64,000 bases of DNA from Flavobacteriales bacterium UBA7468 (GCA_002478565.1 DLPC01000007.1:1-64000), one strand, 5' to 3'. Counted from the first letter of the stretch, positions 34,790-44,940 are shown. Notes: a model not told the origin generated them from the letters alone. Numbers and translations: made by a program.

Positions 34790-35415
34790 TGGAGCTAATT
34801 GAGCGTTATTTTCCTGAACTCAGCCCTGAACAGCAGGCACAATTTGCCAAACTTCCGGCGCTATACGAACACTGGAATGCTCAAATCAATGTCATTTCAA
34901 GAAAAGATACATTGCATTTCATGGAAAGACATGTTTTGCATTCATTAGCAATTGCTAAAATTCAAAAGTTTCTTCCTGGTAGTTCTGTCCTAGATATTGG
35001 TACCGGTGGTGGCTTCCCGGGTATTCCGCTTGCAATTTTGTTTCCAGAGGTTGAATTTCACCTCGTGGACTCGATAGGTAAAAAAATCAAAGTTGTTCAG
35101 GAAGTTGCGGCAAGTCTTGGACTCAAAAATGTAAAAGCAACACATTGTAGAGCGGAACAAATCAAAGAACGTTATGATTTTATTGTGAGTAGGGCCGTGA
35201 CACAAATGCCTGTGTTTTTAACCTGGGTAAAAGGAAAAAGCAAGCCCAAAAATTTACACGAACACAAAAATGGCATTCTTTATTTGAAAGGTGGTGATTT
35301 GACCGATGAGTTGTCCGGCCTCAAATATCCGATCAAACGCTATTCAATTTCAGACTTTTATCGAGAACCATTTTTTGAAACCAAACAAGTGGTTTACGTT
35401 CAGTTAGTTCCTTAG
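34789..35415 (+). CDS. rsmG: 16S rRNA (guanine527-N7)-methyltransferase RsmG
   Basis: 208 aa. N-terminal LPALYEHWNAQINVISRKD, the SAM-binding VLDIGTGGGFPGIPLAI and later VSRAVTQMPVF define RsmG (GidB). It methylates G527 of 16S rRNA in the 530 loop. It is translationally coupled to the ECF sigma factor and ends 14 bp from ispF on the other strand. Confidence 0.95.
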   Translation: MELIERYFPELSPEQQAQFAKLPALYEHWNAQINVISRKDTLHFMERHVLHSLAIAKIQKFLPGSSVLDIGTGGGFPGIPLAILFPEVEFHLVDSIGKKIKVVQEVAASLGLKNVKATHCRAEQIKERYDFIVSRAVTQMPVFLTWVKGKSKPKNLHEHKNGILYLKGGDLTDELSGLKYPIKRYSISDFYREPFFETKQVVYVQLVP

Positions 35416-35429
35416 GAGAAAACTGCTCA

Positions 35430-35915
35430 CTACTTTTGATAAAGCAAGGCTACCGCATAGGCTTTGATGGCGCGTTTTTCACCAAAAGAATCAACTTTTT
35501 CATGAGTAGTAGCCTTGATACTGACGTCTTGTTGCTCTAAGTCGAGGATATCGGCAATAATTTCCTGCATCTGAGGTATATGAGGGTTCACTTTAGGTGT
35601 TTCTAGAATGACTGTCGCATCTAAATTCACAATTCCGTATCCTTTTTCTTTGATCAGGTCATAAACGCGCTGAAGCAAGATTTTTGAATCAATGCCTTTA
35701 TATTGTTGGTCTTGGTCAGAAAAATGAAAACCGATGTCACGAAGTGCCAAGGCACCTAATAACGCATCACAAATAGCATGTAACAAAACATCGGCGTCTG
35801 AATGGCCAACGGCTCCAAAAGGGGCTTCTAGTTGTGTGCCTCCGATCCAAAGCGGGTATCCTTCCGCTAATTGGTGCACATCGACACCGTAACCAATTCT
35901 AATATTGGGTTTCAT
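35430..35915 (-). CDS. ispF: 2-C-methyl-D-erythritol 2,4-cyclodiphosphate synthase
   Basis: 161 aa, normal length. Metal-binding GVDVHQLAEG and HSDADVLLHAICDALLGAL are intact, with DIGFHFSDQD and the C-terminal KATTHEKVDSFGEKRAIKA substrate region. It closes the ring in the non-mevalonate (MEP) isoprenoid pathway, so this organism uses MEP. It is downstream of porV by 2 bp on the same strand and probably shares that transcript. Confidence 0.97.
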   Translation of the reverse strand: MKPNIRIGYGVDVHQLAEGYPLWIGGTQLEAPFGAVGHSDADVLLHAICDALLGALALRDIGFHFSDQDQQYKGIDSKILLQRVYDLIKEKGYGIVNLDATVILETPKVNPHIPQMQEIIADILDLEQQDVSIKATTHEKVDSFGEKRAIKAYAVALLYQK

Positions 35916-35917
35916 CC

Positions 35918-37180
35918 TTAATTTCCTCCAAGATTCAGTCGCAAAGTAAAACGTAGCGTATTGGCAAGAGGGCTTTGGCGACCATTCAATGAAGCCAAAT
36001 AAGAGAAGTCTATGGAGAACATATTGTATTTCAAGGAAGCCCCTAAGTTCAAAAACTGACGATTTCCTTTGCTTTTATTTTCATAAAACACGCCGCCTCT
36101 GAGCGCAAGCACATCACTGTACCACCACTCTACACCACCAGCGATATTGATCTCTGCAAGTTCTTCTTTTAGACGTGTGCCTTTCACAACCTCATAGCTG
36201 CCATCGGCAAGTTGAATGTAATCGCCATTCTCGTCTTTTGCCAATACACCTGGTGCATCGTAAAATGATTGTAAAATAGATTTCACTACACCTACATCAC
36301 TACTCATGCCAGCTAGCATCACGTACTCACCATTTTGTACTTGATAAAATGCGGGTGTCGGGACCAACAATCTTTGCAAGTCCAGTGAGAAAGTTACCTT
36401 ATTGTATTCGTCGAATTCTGCCAAGAAACTATTGCCAATTTTAAGGTTCATCGGGATGAAATCTCTTCTTGATAATTCCGAATAGGCTACCTTATTACCA
36501 ATATTATTGATGGTAAGGCCAAAGGTGTAAACACCATCGGTATTGCCAAGTTTGGCGTCGTCATTGTAATAACTAAATGAAAGGTCTGAGGCTCCGACCA
36601 CACCAGGCTTGGTATTGACGCCGGCTACTGTTAAACCGCCTGTAAGATTAGAGTAGGCAAACTTTCCATTGACCCCAATACTGAACTTTTCAGCCAATTT
36701 GAATGCATAAGCGCCCGTAAGTTCAAATTCTGCAGGTTTATCCTCCCGAAGAACGTCGCCATTGATATCTGTAAATGTAATTTCACCGAGACTGAAATAA
36801 CGCAATGCACCACCTACAGAATGGACTTTGTTAATTTGCTTATAGCCTGCTAAATAAGATAAATGGATATCGTTGGTGAGTTGTCGCAGCCATGGTGTAT
36901 AAGACAAACTCGCTTCTGATTTTTGCTTCGCAAAACTCAACATTGAGGTGTTCCAATAAATGGAAGTCGAGCTTGCACTTAGTGCTGTTCCGGCGTCGCC
37001 CATTCCACCAGCTCTAGAATCGGGGGTAATTGCCATGAAAGGCAATGAAGTGGTAATGGTGTTGAGCTGTAGGTCGTTGTCAGTAACTCCTGAACCGCCC
37101 GTTGGTTGTGCCCAAGCGTTTGAGGCGACACAAAAAAGTCCGCAGATAACTTTAAATGACAGGGAAAAGATTCTTTTCAT
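35918..37180 (-). CDS. porV: T9SS outer-membrane protein PorV
   Basis: 420 aa. Signal peptide ending VASNAWAQ, then SGVTDNDLQLNTITTSLPFMAITPDSRAGGMGDAGTALS, a conserved PorV start, and an FadL-type beta barrel with aromatic-ended strands up to FTLRLNLGG. PorV binds cargo C-terminal domains emerging from the T9SS pore and delivers them to PorU. The gene is 24 bp downstream of porU on the same strand, matching the Flavobacteriia porU-porV pairing, and precedes ispF by 2 bp. Confidence 0.95.
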   Translation of the reverse strand: MKRIFSLSFKVICGLFCVASNAWAQPTGGSGVTDNDLQLNTITTSLPFMAITPDSRAGGMGDAGTALSASSTSIYWNTSMLSFAKQKSEASLSYTPWLRQLTNDIHLSYLAGYKQINKVHSVGGALRYFSLGEITFTDINGDVLREDKPAEFELTGAYAFKLAEKFSIGVNGKFAYSNLTGGLTVAGVNTKPGVVGASDLSFSYYNDDAKLGNTDGVYTFGLTINNIGNKVAYSELSRRDFIPMNLKIGNSFLAEFDEYNKVTFSLDLQRLLVPTPAFYQVQNGEYVMLAGMSSDVGVVKSILQSFYDAPGVLAKDENGDYIQLADGSYEVVKGTRLKEELAEINIAGGVEWWYSDVLALRGGVFYENKSKGNRQFLNLGASLKYNMFSIDFSYLASLNGRQSPLANTLRFTLRLNLGGN

Positions 37181-37204
37181 AGGAGGGGTAAAGATAGGAA
37201 ATTT

Positions 37205-40200
37205 CTATTTCAACAAAACAAGTTTTTCGGTTTGCTCTGCAAAGGCTCCATCCGGAGTTTGAATGCTGAGTCTGTACAAATAAGTACCTCTAGCGAGTTC
37301 GTCGCCAAAATCATCACGACCATCCCAAAAAATACCCGAAACCCTAAAGCCAGCCGTGGGCACTTCTTGCTGAATGGTTTTTACTAAACGTCCGGCAACG
37401 GTAAATATTTGAACTTGCACCGTTAAACTCGAACAAGATTGATTGTGCTCGAACATAAATTCGGTCCGAGTAGTGAAAGGATTTGGGTAGTTCAAAACGT
37501 GCTCGAGTGTTGGCGTTTCTTTTTGCTGTACAACAAATTCAATTTGAGCCAAATTAGAATTATTATTCACATCCCAAACTTTGAGATCTAGTGTGTGCTT
37601 GCCAGGTTCCAAATCCTTAAACTGATAACGTACCTCGCCAGATTTATAGGAATTTAAATTAGCTGTGTAAAAATCATTGAGCACAAAAGGTTTGGCAGTT
37701 TGGCCATCGAGAATAGCCACAATATCATGGCCAATACCATTTCCAACTGTATTGACTCCGTTTTCATCCTGAATTTTAGCGAGTAATACCGGGTTTTCAT
37801 CCGTGATGGATCCATTGACAAAACCTACCTCATTCATGTAAAGCGCAATTTCAGGTCCTTGAGTGTCTTGTACACCATTTGGATCGATGCCGCCCACATA
37901 AAAGCTGGTATCAAATCCTTGGGCATCAAATATGCCATTGTGTCCGTAATAACTAATTTTTCCGTAATCGATATTGAGTGCAATATCTTTTGGAACAACA
38001 AATTCAAAGTCAAAATAACCGTTCACGATACTAGCTTGACCTCTGTATATTTTATTTGTTTGTTGTTCAAATTGAATTTGAGGCGACTCATCATCTTGCG
38101 CAAGCGTATTTTGAAGTTTCGGTTTGTCAAAAATGGTTGGCGTAAGGGTTCCATTCCAAGAATTCAGAATGTTGCCATTGTAGTCTTCGACATGACCCTT
38201 TATTCTGGCTTTAGACAAAGCGCGAAGGGTATCCATTTGTTGTGCGGCATTTGTACCATTGATGCTGTCTGTTACAATTCTATATCGAGGTAATGCCAAG
38301 CGCAAGGCCGGATCACCAATCAAGGTGAAGCTGCGTTTATTTGATGAACTCGAAGAGGCTGCATTTTTAGTTCTGCGCGATAATTCACCAAATTCATAGG
38401 CTTGACCATCTGGATAGCGATTAAAAATTCGCTTCATTAGCTCGATTCCAATCGTCGTATTGACGCCAAAATATACAGATCGGGTTGTCGTAAGCATAGC
38501 TACCGCTCCTCCAGTCGGATTTAAAAAGACCCACTCGCCAGCAGAGACGCGTACGGGGTCATCAAAACGGGTAAATTCGCAAGTTGCAGAAACAAATAAG
38601 TGCAAAGCTTGAATGTTATTCCAGGCATTGACTTGGTCAATTGTCACGATGCGTTCATCAGCCAAACCTACTTCACCGCCATGCCCAATATAGTTGGCCA
38701 CCAATACGCCGCGTTGGATGTTCGCGTCAATGGCATCCATCATGGCAGGAAAGCGCTCACCACCAGCTGTCACCACCTTCGGAAAAGCATCCATATACAG
38801 TTTGTTAAAGTTCATTTCGGGACTAAATGAATGTCCGATAGCATATTGAGGCTCGGCATCAGTATCAATAAAATGACCATCTTCGCGATTATCGGCCATC
38901 AACAAATACTGCAGACGCCAGTCTCCGAAAGTTTTGTCGGTTTGTGTACCCATACAACATGAGTTGCCAACGGGGTAAAAATCTGAGCCGTTTTTCATGT
39001 AATGCTCAATTTTATCAACCATTTGTTTGGCTTGTAAATTTGTACTCACAATCAAGCGCCCGACACCGATATCCATGATATCAGCTGCTCCTATAGCTTC
39101 GTCGTCATCTAACATTCCAAAAAAATCATCAACGACCATTGCCTCTATCATATTTTCACTAGAAGACACTTGATAAGTAACTATGAAATTGTTGTTATCT
39201 GGCAACCTGTTTTTGGGGTCATAGGTGCCGTCGCCAAAGAGCAATAGATACTTTGGTTTGGTGTTCGGATCTGAGGCTAATGCGCGGTCATAAAACATTT
39301 TTGTAAACCTGCGAATGGCGCCCGGATCCTGCATGCCCGAACTAAATTCATTGTATATGGCTTGCGGCGTAATCACATGAACCGTCAAACCATTTGATCG
39401 GTGTAGTTCAGCTAAGCGGTTCGCTTGCGCTATAAAATCAGGATGCGCTACCATTAAGTAGTCCGCCTGTGGCAATCCGTGTAAATTCTGATAAGAAACT
39501 AGACCAACGAACTCAGCAGAAAAGTAGGCCGAACCTGTCGCGGCCACAAATTCTTTGTAGCCAACGTTCGTTTTAAAATTTAAGGTACCGGCTGCAAATT
39601 GTTTTGGCATCAGAATGGGTTCATGTTTATTTGAAATATCCCATACAAATGCATTTTGATTGACGCCACTGATTTGGTATGCTGCAATACCCGTAGACAT
39701 TGACCAAGAAGTAGCCCGAAAATTAATCTGGTTACCAGCCATCACCAAGTTGCGCTTGGCATGTAGTAAAATACGATCGAGGTTGGTAACGACATTAGGG
39801 TTTAAGCGGTCAATTTCAATAGTCAAATTCAAATTGGATGTTGGTGTTGAATCGTTACACATCAATATCCCTCGCTGAAAATAAGAACTCGAAAAAGGCA
39901 TCGACATTTGACCAATTATTGTGCTGCCTTTTTTCAGTTTAAACAAATTACCTGAAGACCGAGAATTAGAAGCATAACTCACCTGAAACTTGACAGGTTC
40001 GTTAACGATATTCGGTATGCTAAAATTGAAATTCTGAGTCAAATTCACATCAAACTCTTCACCATACCAACGTTGCCCTCCTTTGACCAAATTGACCAAA
40101 TCATTTTCATAAGCATCACGATAAATATAGTTGGTAATTAGGGTATCAGCCGGCGTATCAATCGTTGCCGCCTGACTAATTCTTAAAGGTGCGATGTCTG

Positions 40201-41032
40201 ACCCAATGTAAATAAAATAATAGGAAGCATCTGAATATGGGTGTCTAGTTTGATTGAATAAACCGCCCGACGTAGGGTCCCAACGGTGAGGCCCCCAACC
40301 GTAAAATAACACGTAATCATTATCATTAAATTGGCCATCTCCTTCCCCTACAATTTGAATGGCATTCTGAGCTAAATCATCGGTAAATGGAACAGCGTTT
40401 AATTCTGCAATGACACCCTCTCCATTTCCAAAAATATGAATATGTTGTGGGTTCAGTTGAGCCGTATTGATACCGCAAGTGGCTAAGAATGTTTTATCTA
40501 ATTTATAAATACCATCGCGGGTAACTGCAATTTTATACCAGGTGCCTGCAGTACTTCCCAAAACAGAATTTGCCGCATAATCTTTAGGTGCGAAATTTAT
40601 TTGCTGCTGTACTATAACTTCGAAGGAAATCAAGCGCTCTAGTTCGCCATTAATCGACCTCACACCGAAACCATAAATAGACAACAAGGGCTTGCCTGCA
40701 TTGCTCACTATCTTGGCTTCAATTTCAAAATCATGACTCCATTGTACACCTAATTTTTCAAACTTTTTGCGCTCCGAGACTCCTAATTTTTCAGTTTTTA
40801 AGTTCAGTATTTCTACTTCACCATGGCTACTTTTAAAATCCTGTTGTATGGCAAAATAAGGTTTATTTAAATCGAGTTCGAATCCTTTAACTGTTTGCAA
40901 TTTAGTTTGAAACTCACCATTTCTAGCTAAGGCGCTATCCGTCCATTCAAGAACGAATTTTTGGGTTTGAGCGAATGAAGAGACCAACCTCGAAAAACAG
41001 AGAAATAAAATAAGAAGTTTAAAATAATTCAT
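37205..41032 (-). CDS. porU: T9SS sortase PorU
   Basis: 1275 aa. Signal peptide (LLILFLCFSRLVSSFAQ). The gingipain-like C25 peptidase domain occupies roughly residues 500-880; candidate catalytic residues are His about 780 in VANYIGHGGEVGL and Cys about 817 in LFVSATCEFTRF. Beta-rich regions follow, and the C-terminus has a FlgD/T9SS-tail-like segment (NYPNPFTTRTEF, FWDGRDDFGDELARGTYLY). PorU cuts the C-terminal sorting domain from T9SS cargo at the surface and links A-LPS in some species. It forms a leftward operon with porV and ispF, and is divergent from porP. Confidence 0.95.
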   Translation of the reverse strand: MNYFKLLILFLCFSRLVSSFAQTQKFVLEWTDSALARNGEFQTKLQTVKGFELDLNKPYFAIQQDFKSSHGEVEILNLKTEKLGVSERKKFEKLGVQWSHDFEIEAKIVSNAGKPLLSIYGFGVRSINGELERLISFEVIVQQQINFAPKDYAANSVLGSTAGTWYKIAVTRDGIYKLDKTFLATCGINTAQLNPQHIHIFGNGEGVIAELNAVPFTDDLAQNAIQIVGEGDGQFNDNDYVLFYGWGPHRWDPTSGGLFNQTRHPYSDASYYFIYIGSDIAPLRISQAATIDTPADTLITNYIYRDAYENDLVNLVKGGQRWYGEEFDVNLTQNFNFSIPNIVNEPVKFQVSYASNSRSSGNLFKLKKGSTIIGQMSMPFSSSYFQRGILMCNDSTPTSNLNLTIEIDRLNPNVVTNLDRILLHAKRNLVMAGNQINFRATSWSMSTGIAAYQISGVNQNAFVWDISNKHEPILMPKQFAAGTLNFKTNVGYKEFVAATGSAYFSAEFVGLVSYQNLHGLPQADYLMVAHPDFIAQANRLAELHRSNGLTVHVITPQAIYNEFSSGMQDPGAIRRFTKMFYDRALASDPNTKPKYLLLFGDGTYDPKNRLPDNNNFIVTYQVSSSENMIEAMVVDDFFGMLDDDEAIGAADIMDIGVGRLIVSTNLQAKQMVDKIEHYMKNGSDFYPVGNSCCMGTQTDKTFGDWRLQYLLMADNREDGHFIDTDAEPQYAIGHSFSPEMNFNKLYMDAFPKVVTAGGERFPAMMDAIDANIQRGVLVANYIGHGGEVGLADERIVTIDQVNAWNNIQALHLFVSATCEFTRFDDPVRVSAGEWVFLNPTGGAVAMLTTTRSVYFGVNTTIGIELMKRIFNRYPDGQAYEFGELSRRTKNAASSSSSNKRSFTLIGDPALRLALPRYRIVTDSINGTNAAQQMDTLRALSKARIKGHVEDYNGNILNSWNGTLTPTIFDKPKLQNTLAQDDESPQIQFEQQTNKIYRGQASIVNGYFDFEFVVPKDIALNIDYGKISYYGHNGIFDAQGFDTSFYVGGIDPNGVQDTQGPEIALYMNEVGFVNGSITDENPVLLAKIQDENGVNTVGNGIGHDIVAILDGQTAKPFVLNDFYTANLNSYKSGEVRYQFKDLEPGKHTLDLKVWDVNNNSNLAQIEFVVQQKETPTLEHVLNYPNPFTTRTEFMFEHNQSCSSLTVQVQIFTVAGRLVKTIQQEVPTAGFRVSGIFWDGRDDFGDELARGTYLYRLSIQTPDGAFAEQTEKLVLLK

Positions 41033-41156
41033 GAAACTTAGAGTTTTAAGCGCTAGAAAAACGTCAATATATTTATTTTATTTGAATAAATATTCGATAT
41101 TTGTAACCTTTGAAACCTAAATCTCGTTTAGATTGTTCGTGCTAAAACCAACTTTC

Positions 41157-42137
41157 GTGAAAATAGTTAAACCTATTCTTGCCCTTCAGTTCTGCTTCAT
41201 TGCCCTGGTAATGAGTAACATAACTTTAGCTCAAGACCCTACATTTACTCAGTTCTACGCCAATCCAACCTACCTCAATCCTGCCTTAGCTGGTTCTTCT
41301 GGTTGTCCAAGAGTATCTCTCAATTACCGCAATGAATGGCCTCAACTTACCGGTAATTACGTTACGTATGCCGCTGCATACGATACCTACGCTAAAAATA
41401 TCTCAGGTGGTTTTGGACTCTTAGCTATGCATGACCAACAAGGTGAAGGAACAATTCAAACCTCCATGATCGGTGGAATTTACTCTTACAACCTCAAAGT
41501 TAACCGTAAGTTTTCCTTGATGTTTGGTGCGAGAGCAGCTTATTTTCAAAAATTCTTGGACTGGGATAAACTTACCTTCGGTGACATGATCGATCCACGA
41601 CGTGGTTTCATCTACCAAACCGGAGATGTTCCCAGAGGAAATGGACGCCGCGGATTTTTTGATGTCAGTGCTGGTTTTGTTGGTTTTACTAAGAATTTCT
41701 ATTTCGGTGGAGCAGTCCATCACCTCAACCGTCCTGACGAATCCATGATCCTCGGTGAGTCAAGACTTCCAATGCGCTTCACAGGGCATGCGGGTGCAAA
41801 CATCAAAGTAGGCCAACGTGGACGCTACTCTAGTTCAACCTACATTTCTCCAAATATTATTTATCAATACCAAAACGGCTTCCAAGAACTCAATATTGGT
41901 GCTTACTTGAAATACGAAAACTTTACATTAGGTGCTTGGTACCGCAATCGTGATGCTTTTGTCATGACCGTCGGCATCAACACCGATAAATTTAAAATCG
42001 GTTATAGCTACGATTTAACTGTTTCACAATTAGGAAACGGTACTTCTGGTGGTTCTCATGAAGTTTCCATGGGAATTAACCTAAAATGTAAAAAGAAACC
42101 TAAAAACTTTAGAAAAACGTCTTGTCCGTCCTTCTAA
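41157..42137 (+). CDS. PorP/SprF-family T9SS outer-membrane protein
   Basis: 326 aa with GTG 41157 as start: it gives a clear signal peptide (KIVKPILALQFCFIALVMSNITLAQ). The frame also reaches a TTG at 41133 and a GTG at 41139. The mature N-terminus DPTFTQFYANPTYLNPALAG is the family hallmark. The rest is a beta barrel with periodic aromatic residues. PorP/SprF proteins are needed for T9SS output, and SprF members help secrete particular adhesins. Which of the two it is cannot be told. It sits between porU (divergent) and gldJ (46 bp downstream, same strand). Confidence 0.93.
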   Translation: MKIVKPILALQFCFIALVMSNITLAQDPTFTQFYANPTYLNPALAGSSGCPRVSLNYRNEWPQLTGNYVTYAAAYDTYAKNISGGFGLLAMHDQQGEGTIQTSMIGGIYSYNLKVNRKFSLMFGARAAYFQKFLDWDKLTFGDMIDPRRGFIYQTGDVPRGNGRRGFFDVSAGFVGFTKNFYFGGAVHHLNRPDESMILGESRLPMRFTGHAGANIKVGQRGRYSSSTYISPNIIYQYQNGFQELNIGAYLKYENFTLGAWYRNRDAFVMTVGINTDKFKIGYSYDLTVSQLGNGTSGGSHEVSMGINLKCKKKPKNFRKTSCPSF

Positions 42138-42183
42138 ACGTAACCAAATTAATATTTGAACTTAAAGTAATAAATTCAAGCAT

Positions 42184-44895
42184 ATGAAGCGAATGATTCA
42201 AAACATATTCGGAATAGCACTAGCCGCCACGTTAGTGCTTTCTTCATGTACAAAAGAAACCTCTTCAGCCACAGGTTGGGAATTCAACAATTTCAAAAAT
42301 GGAGGTTTTGAAAAATTTGATGCCAAAGAACAAGAAGCTGGCCCAGGTTTAGTCATGATCGAAGGTGGTACCTTCACCATGGGTAGAACAGAGCAAGACG
42401 TCATGTCAGACTGGAATGCGCGTGCTTCACGTGTTACAGTAGCATCATTCTACATGGACCGCACAGAGGTTACCAACTTCAACTGGTTAGAATACATGTA
42501 CTGGATGCGCCGTGTCTACAACAAAACTTATCCGCACGTTTACAAAAAATGTCTTCCGGATACGCTTGCTTGGAGAGCAGCACTTGGCTACCGTGAAAAA
42601 TACGTGAACTACTACTTGCGTCATCCATCATACCGTGACTACCCAGTTGTTGGTGTGTCATGGTTACAAGCCAACGATTTCTGTAAATGGCGTACTGACC
42701 GTGTCAACGAAGCGATTTTAGTTCGTGAGGGTATTCTAAGCTGGCACTTTGCTGACGAAGGCGATGTAGGAGCAGCTTTGGTTGAAGACAAAGCAAACAA
42801 ATACACTTCAGTACCTGAAAACATGTTCTCTACTGAAAATTACTTAAACGGTAATTATAACGTAGAAACTGACGACAAAGGTTATACCCTTACAAAAGAC
42901 GGTACTAAACTTCCAAAAACCCCTAAAGTAACAAAAGAACAATCCGCTGAATACGGCAGAAAGCCAGGATCAAGAGTTCCACGCGATCCATACCAGCTTG
43001 AGCAATACGATCCTGTCTATGCAGACAAAGAAAACGGTCGCTTAGGCACACGTCCGGTACGTATGGAAGATGGTATTTTATTACCAGCTTACCGCCTCCC
43101 AACTGAAGCCGAGTGGGAATTTGCTGCACTTGGTTTAATTGGCAACCTCGACGAAGGAACCGAAAACATCAACGATCGCCGTATCTACCCTTGGGATGGT
43201 CACTACGTTCGTCACGATGAAGAACAATATGCTGGTGCTATCCAAGCAAACTTTATGCGCGGAAAAGGTGACATGATGGGTGTTGCTGGTCGTTTAAACG
43301 ATGGTGCCGATATCACAGATAAAGTAACCTCTTTCTGGCCTAACGATAACGGTCTTTATCACATGGCTGGAAACGTTTCAGAATGGGTAATGGATGTTTA
43401 TCGACCAATGACTTCTGAAGTTGCAGAAGAATTCATGCCTTTCAGAGGTAATAAGTATCAGACTCAATTGATGGTTCCTGATGGTCTTCATGACCGTCCA
43501 GTTAAAGCCAATGAAAACATCTACGATGTACATGGCATGAAAGAATTCGTCAACGAGTTTGCACGTGTCAAGTACTTAGCATATGCCAACAAAGCATACA
43601 ACGATTCTCAGAGTGGCTCACAAAATGGCTACACAGGCAACATCCCAGATCAAAAGAAAATTGATGCTGAAATCCTTGCTAACGCTGAAAATCACTACAA
43701 ACTTGTTAGCAGCCTCATGAATCAGTATGCTGGTAAAGTAAAGCCAGCTGATAAAAAAAGTGTAACTGACGAAATCGCTAAATTGAACAAAGCGATTACT
43801 GACAAAGATTACAAAAATCTTGCGGCCCTATCAGAAGCAGTTACAAAAGCATTAGAAGAAGCAGGAAGCGCTAACACTGACCTACAAACAGTGTTCACTG
43901 AATTGCAAAAGCAAAAGCCAGAACCAGCTCAAAATAGTGCTGCACCAAAAGGTGTTAACGATGCTGCCATGACCTCTAGAATCATGTCTAGACAAGACCC
44001 ACGTGCTTACCAATTCAACAAACCTTCTGATTATTACATTTCAAATAACAGAAAATATAGCAACCAAGAGAAAAGACAATTTGCATTCCTTGACACAATT
44101 AATCTTTTCTTAGATACTGCCATTACCCTATACAATCAAGGCAAAACAGTAGCTGCATCTGCTTATATTGAAAGAGTATTCTTTAATTCCAAATTGCCTA
44201 GCCAATTTAAAGATGACTACGGAAATGGTCAGCCGCTTGAAATGGTCACTATCATGAACGACGCTTATCAAAGAGAAGCCAGCCAAGATATGGACCCTGC
44301 AAGCTTTGGTTATTTCGTGAAGCCTACCCCGGACGACGAACTTACCAAAACAGCGCTTTTCGAAGCTACGTCTATTAATTACAACTTTGCAGCTTACTTT
44401 GCAGACCCTGAACTAACTACTTGGGTTCAAACGCTCAGAAATGGTCTCAGTGAGTTTGTTACCACAACCAAAGGTAGCCAACGTTGGAGAGACGTAACTG
44501 TAGAAGAAAATGTAGGTCGTATCAATTATCGTAAAGATGACTACATTGATTACCTAGATGGCGATATCGAGTCTTCGATCTACTATGACAACAACAAGAG
44601 AAAAGAAGAGATTAACAACGGTATCCGTGATCCTAAATTGGTAATGTACCAAAGCGAGCACGAAAACTACAACCTTAACAATGATCAAATCATTGCGGGT
44701 AAAGCTGGTTGGCCAACTACACTCATTTCTGACAAGAGCCGCGTTTATAAAGGTGGTTCATGGGCAGACCGAGCTTACTGGTTGTCTGCTGGTAACCGTC
44801 GCTTCCTTGACGAAGACAAAGCATCCGCAACAATTGGTTTCCGTTGTGCAATGGACAGAGTCGGAAGTTCAAGAAGACCAGACCTTAAAGAATAA
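42184..44895 (+). CDS. gldJ: Gliding motility/T9SS lipoprotein GldJ, extra-long form
   Basis: 903 aa; Flavobacterium GldJ is about 560, from memory. Lipobox TLVLSSC. The FGE-sulfatase (formylglycine-generating-enzyme-like) fold is split. First half: GPGLVMIEGGTFTMGRTE, VTNFNWLEYMYWMR, LPTEAEWEFAALG and LYHMAGNVSEWVMDVYRP (residues about 390-407). Last part: ARVYKGGSW-like SRVYKGGSWADRAYW and IGFRCAMDRVG (about 853-893). Between them lie about 450 residues; I judge some 300 to be an insert, mostly helical, with a lysine- and glutamate-rich section and QKQKPEPAQ linker. GldJ is an outer-membrane lipoprotein that stabilises the T9SS ring component GldK. It is followed by a terminator and murF. 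Confidence 0.93.
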   Translation: MKRMIQNIFGIALAATLVLSSCTKETSSATGWEFNNFKNGGFEKFDAKEQEAGPGLVMIEGGTFTMGRTEQDVMSDWNARASRVTVASFYMDRTEVTNFNWLEYMYWMRRVYNKTYPHVYKKCLPDTLAWRAALGYREKYVNYYLRHPSYRDYPVVGVSWLQANDFCKWRTDRVNEAILVREGILSWHFADEGDVGAALVEDKANKYTSVPENMFSTENYLNGNYNVETDDKGYTLTKDGTKLPKTPKVTKEQSAEYGRKPGSRVPRDPYQLEQYDPVYADKENGRLGTRPVRMEDGILLPAYRLPTEAEWEFAALGLIGNLDEGTENINDRRIYPWDGHYVRHDEEQYAGAIQANFMRGKGDMMGVAGRLNDGADITDKVTSFWPNDNGLYHMAGNVSEWVMDVYRPMTSEVAEEFMPFRGNKYQTQLMVPDGLHDRPVKANENIYDVHGMKEFVNEFARVKYLAYANKAYNDSQSGSQNGYTGNIPDQKKIDAEILANAENHYKLVSSLMNQYAGKVKPADKKSVTDEIAKLNKAITDKDYKNLAALSEAVTKALEEAGSANTDLQTVFTELQKQKPEPAQNSAAPKGVNDAAMTSRIMSRQDPRAYQFNKPSDYYISNNRKYSNQEKRQFAFLDTINLFLDTAITLYNQGKTVAASAYIERVFFNSKLPSQFKDDYGNGQPLEMVTIMNDAYQREASQDMDPASFGYFVKPTPDDELTKTALFEATSINYNFAAYFADPELTTWVQTLRNGLSEFVTTTKGSQRWRDVTVEENVGRINYRKDDYIDYLDGDIESSIYYDNNKRKEEINNGIRDPKLVMYQSEHENYNLNNDQIIAGKAGWPTTLISDKSRVYKGGSWADRAYWLSAGNRRFLDEDKASATIGFRCAMDRVGSSRRPDLKE

Positions 44896-44911
44896 TTCAT
44901 TTGAATCCTAT

Positions 44912-44940
44912 AAAAGCCCGCTTAGTCGGGCTTTTTTTTT
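44912..44940 (+). terminator. Intrinsic terminator after gldJ
   Basis: AAAAGCCCG (44912-44920) pairs with CGGGCTTTT (44927-44935) around loop CTTAGT, followed by a T-run to 44940. murF starts 13 bp later, so it probably has its own promoter. Confidence 0.93.

Noticed and set aside
37205..41032. PorU C-terminal tail as a sign that it is a T9SS cargo gingipain
   Set aside because: The tail resembles a T9SS-type domain, but PorU proteins normally carry one, and the synteny with porV identifies the sortase.
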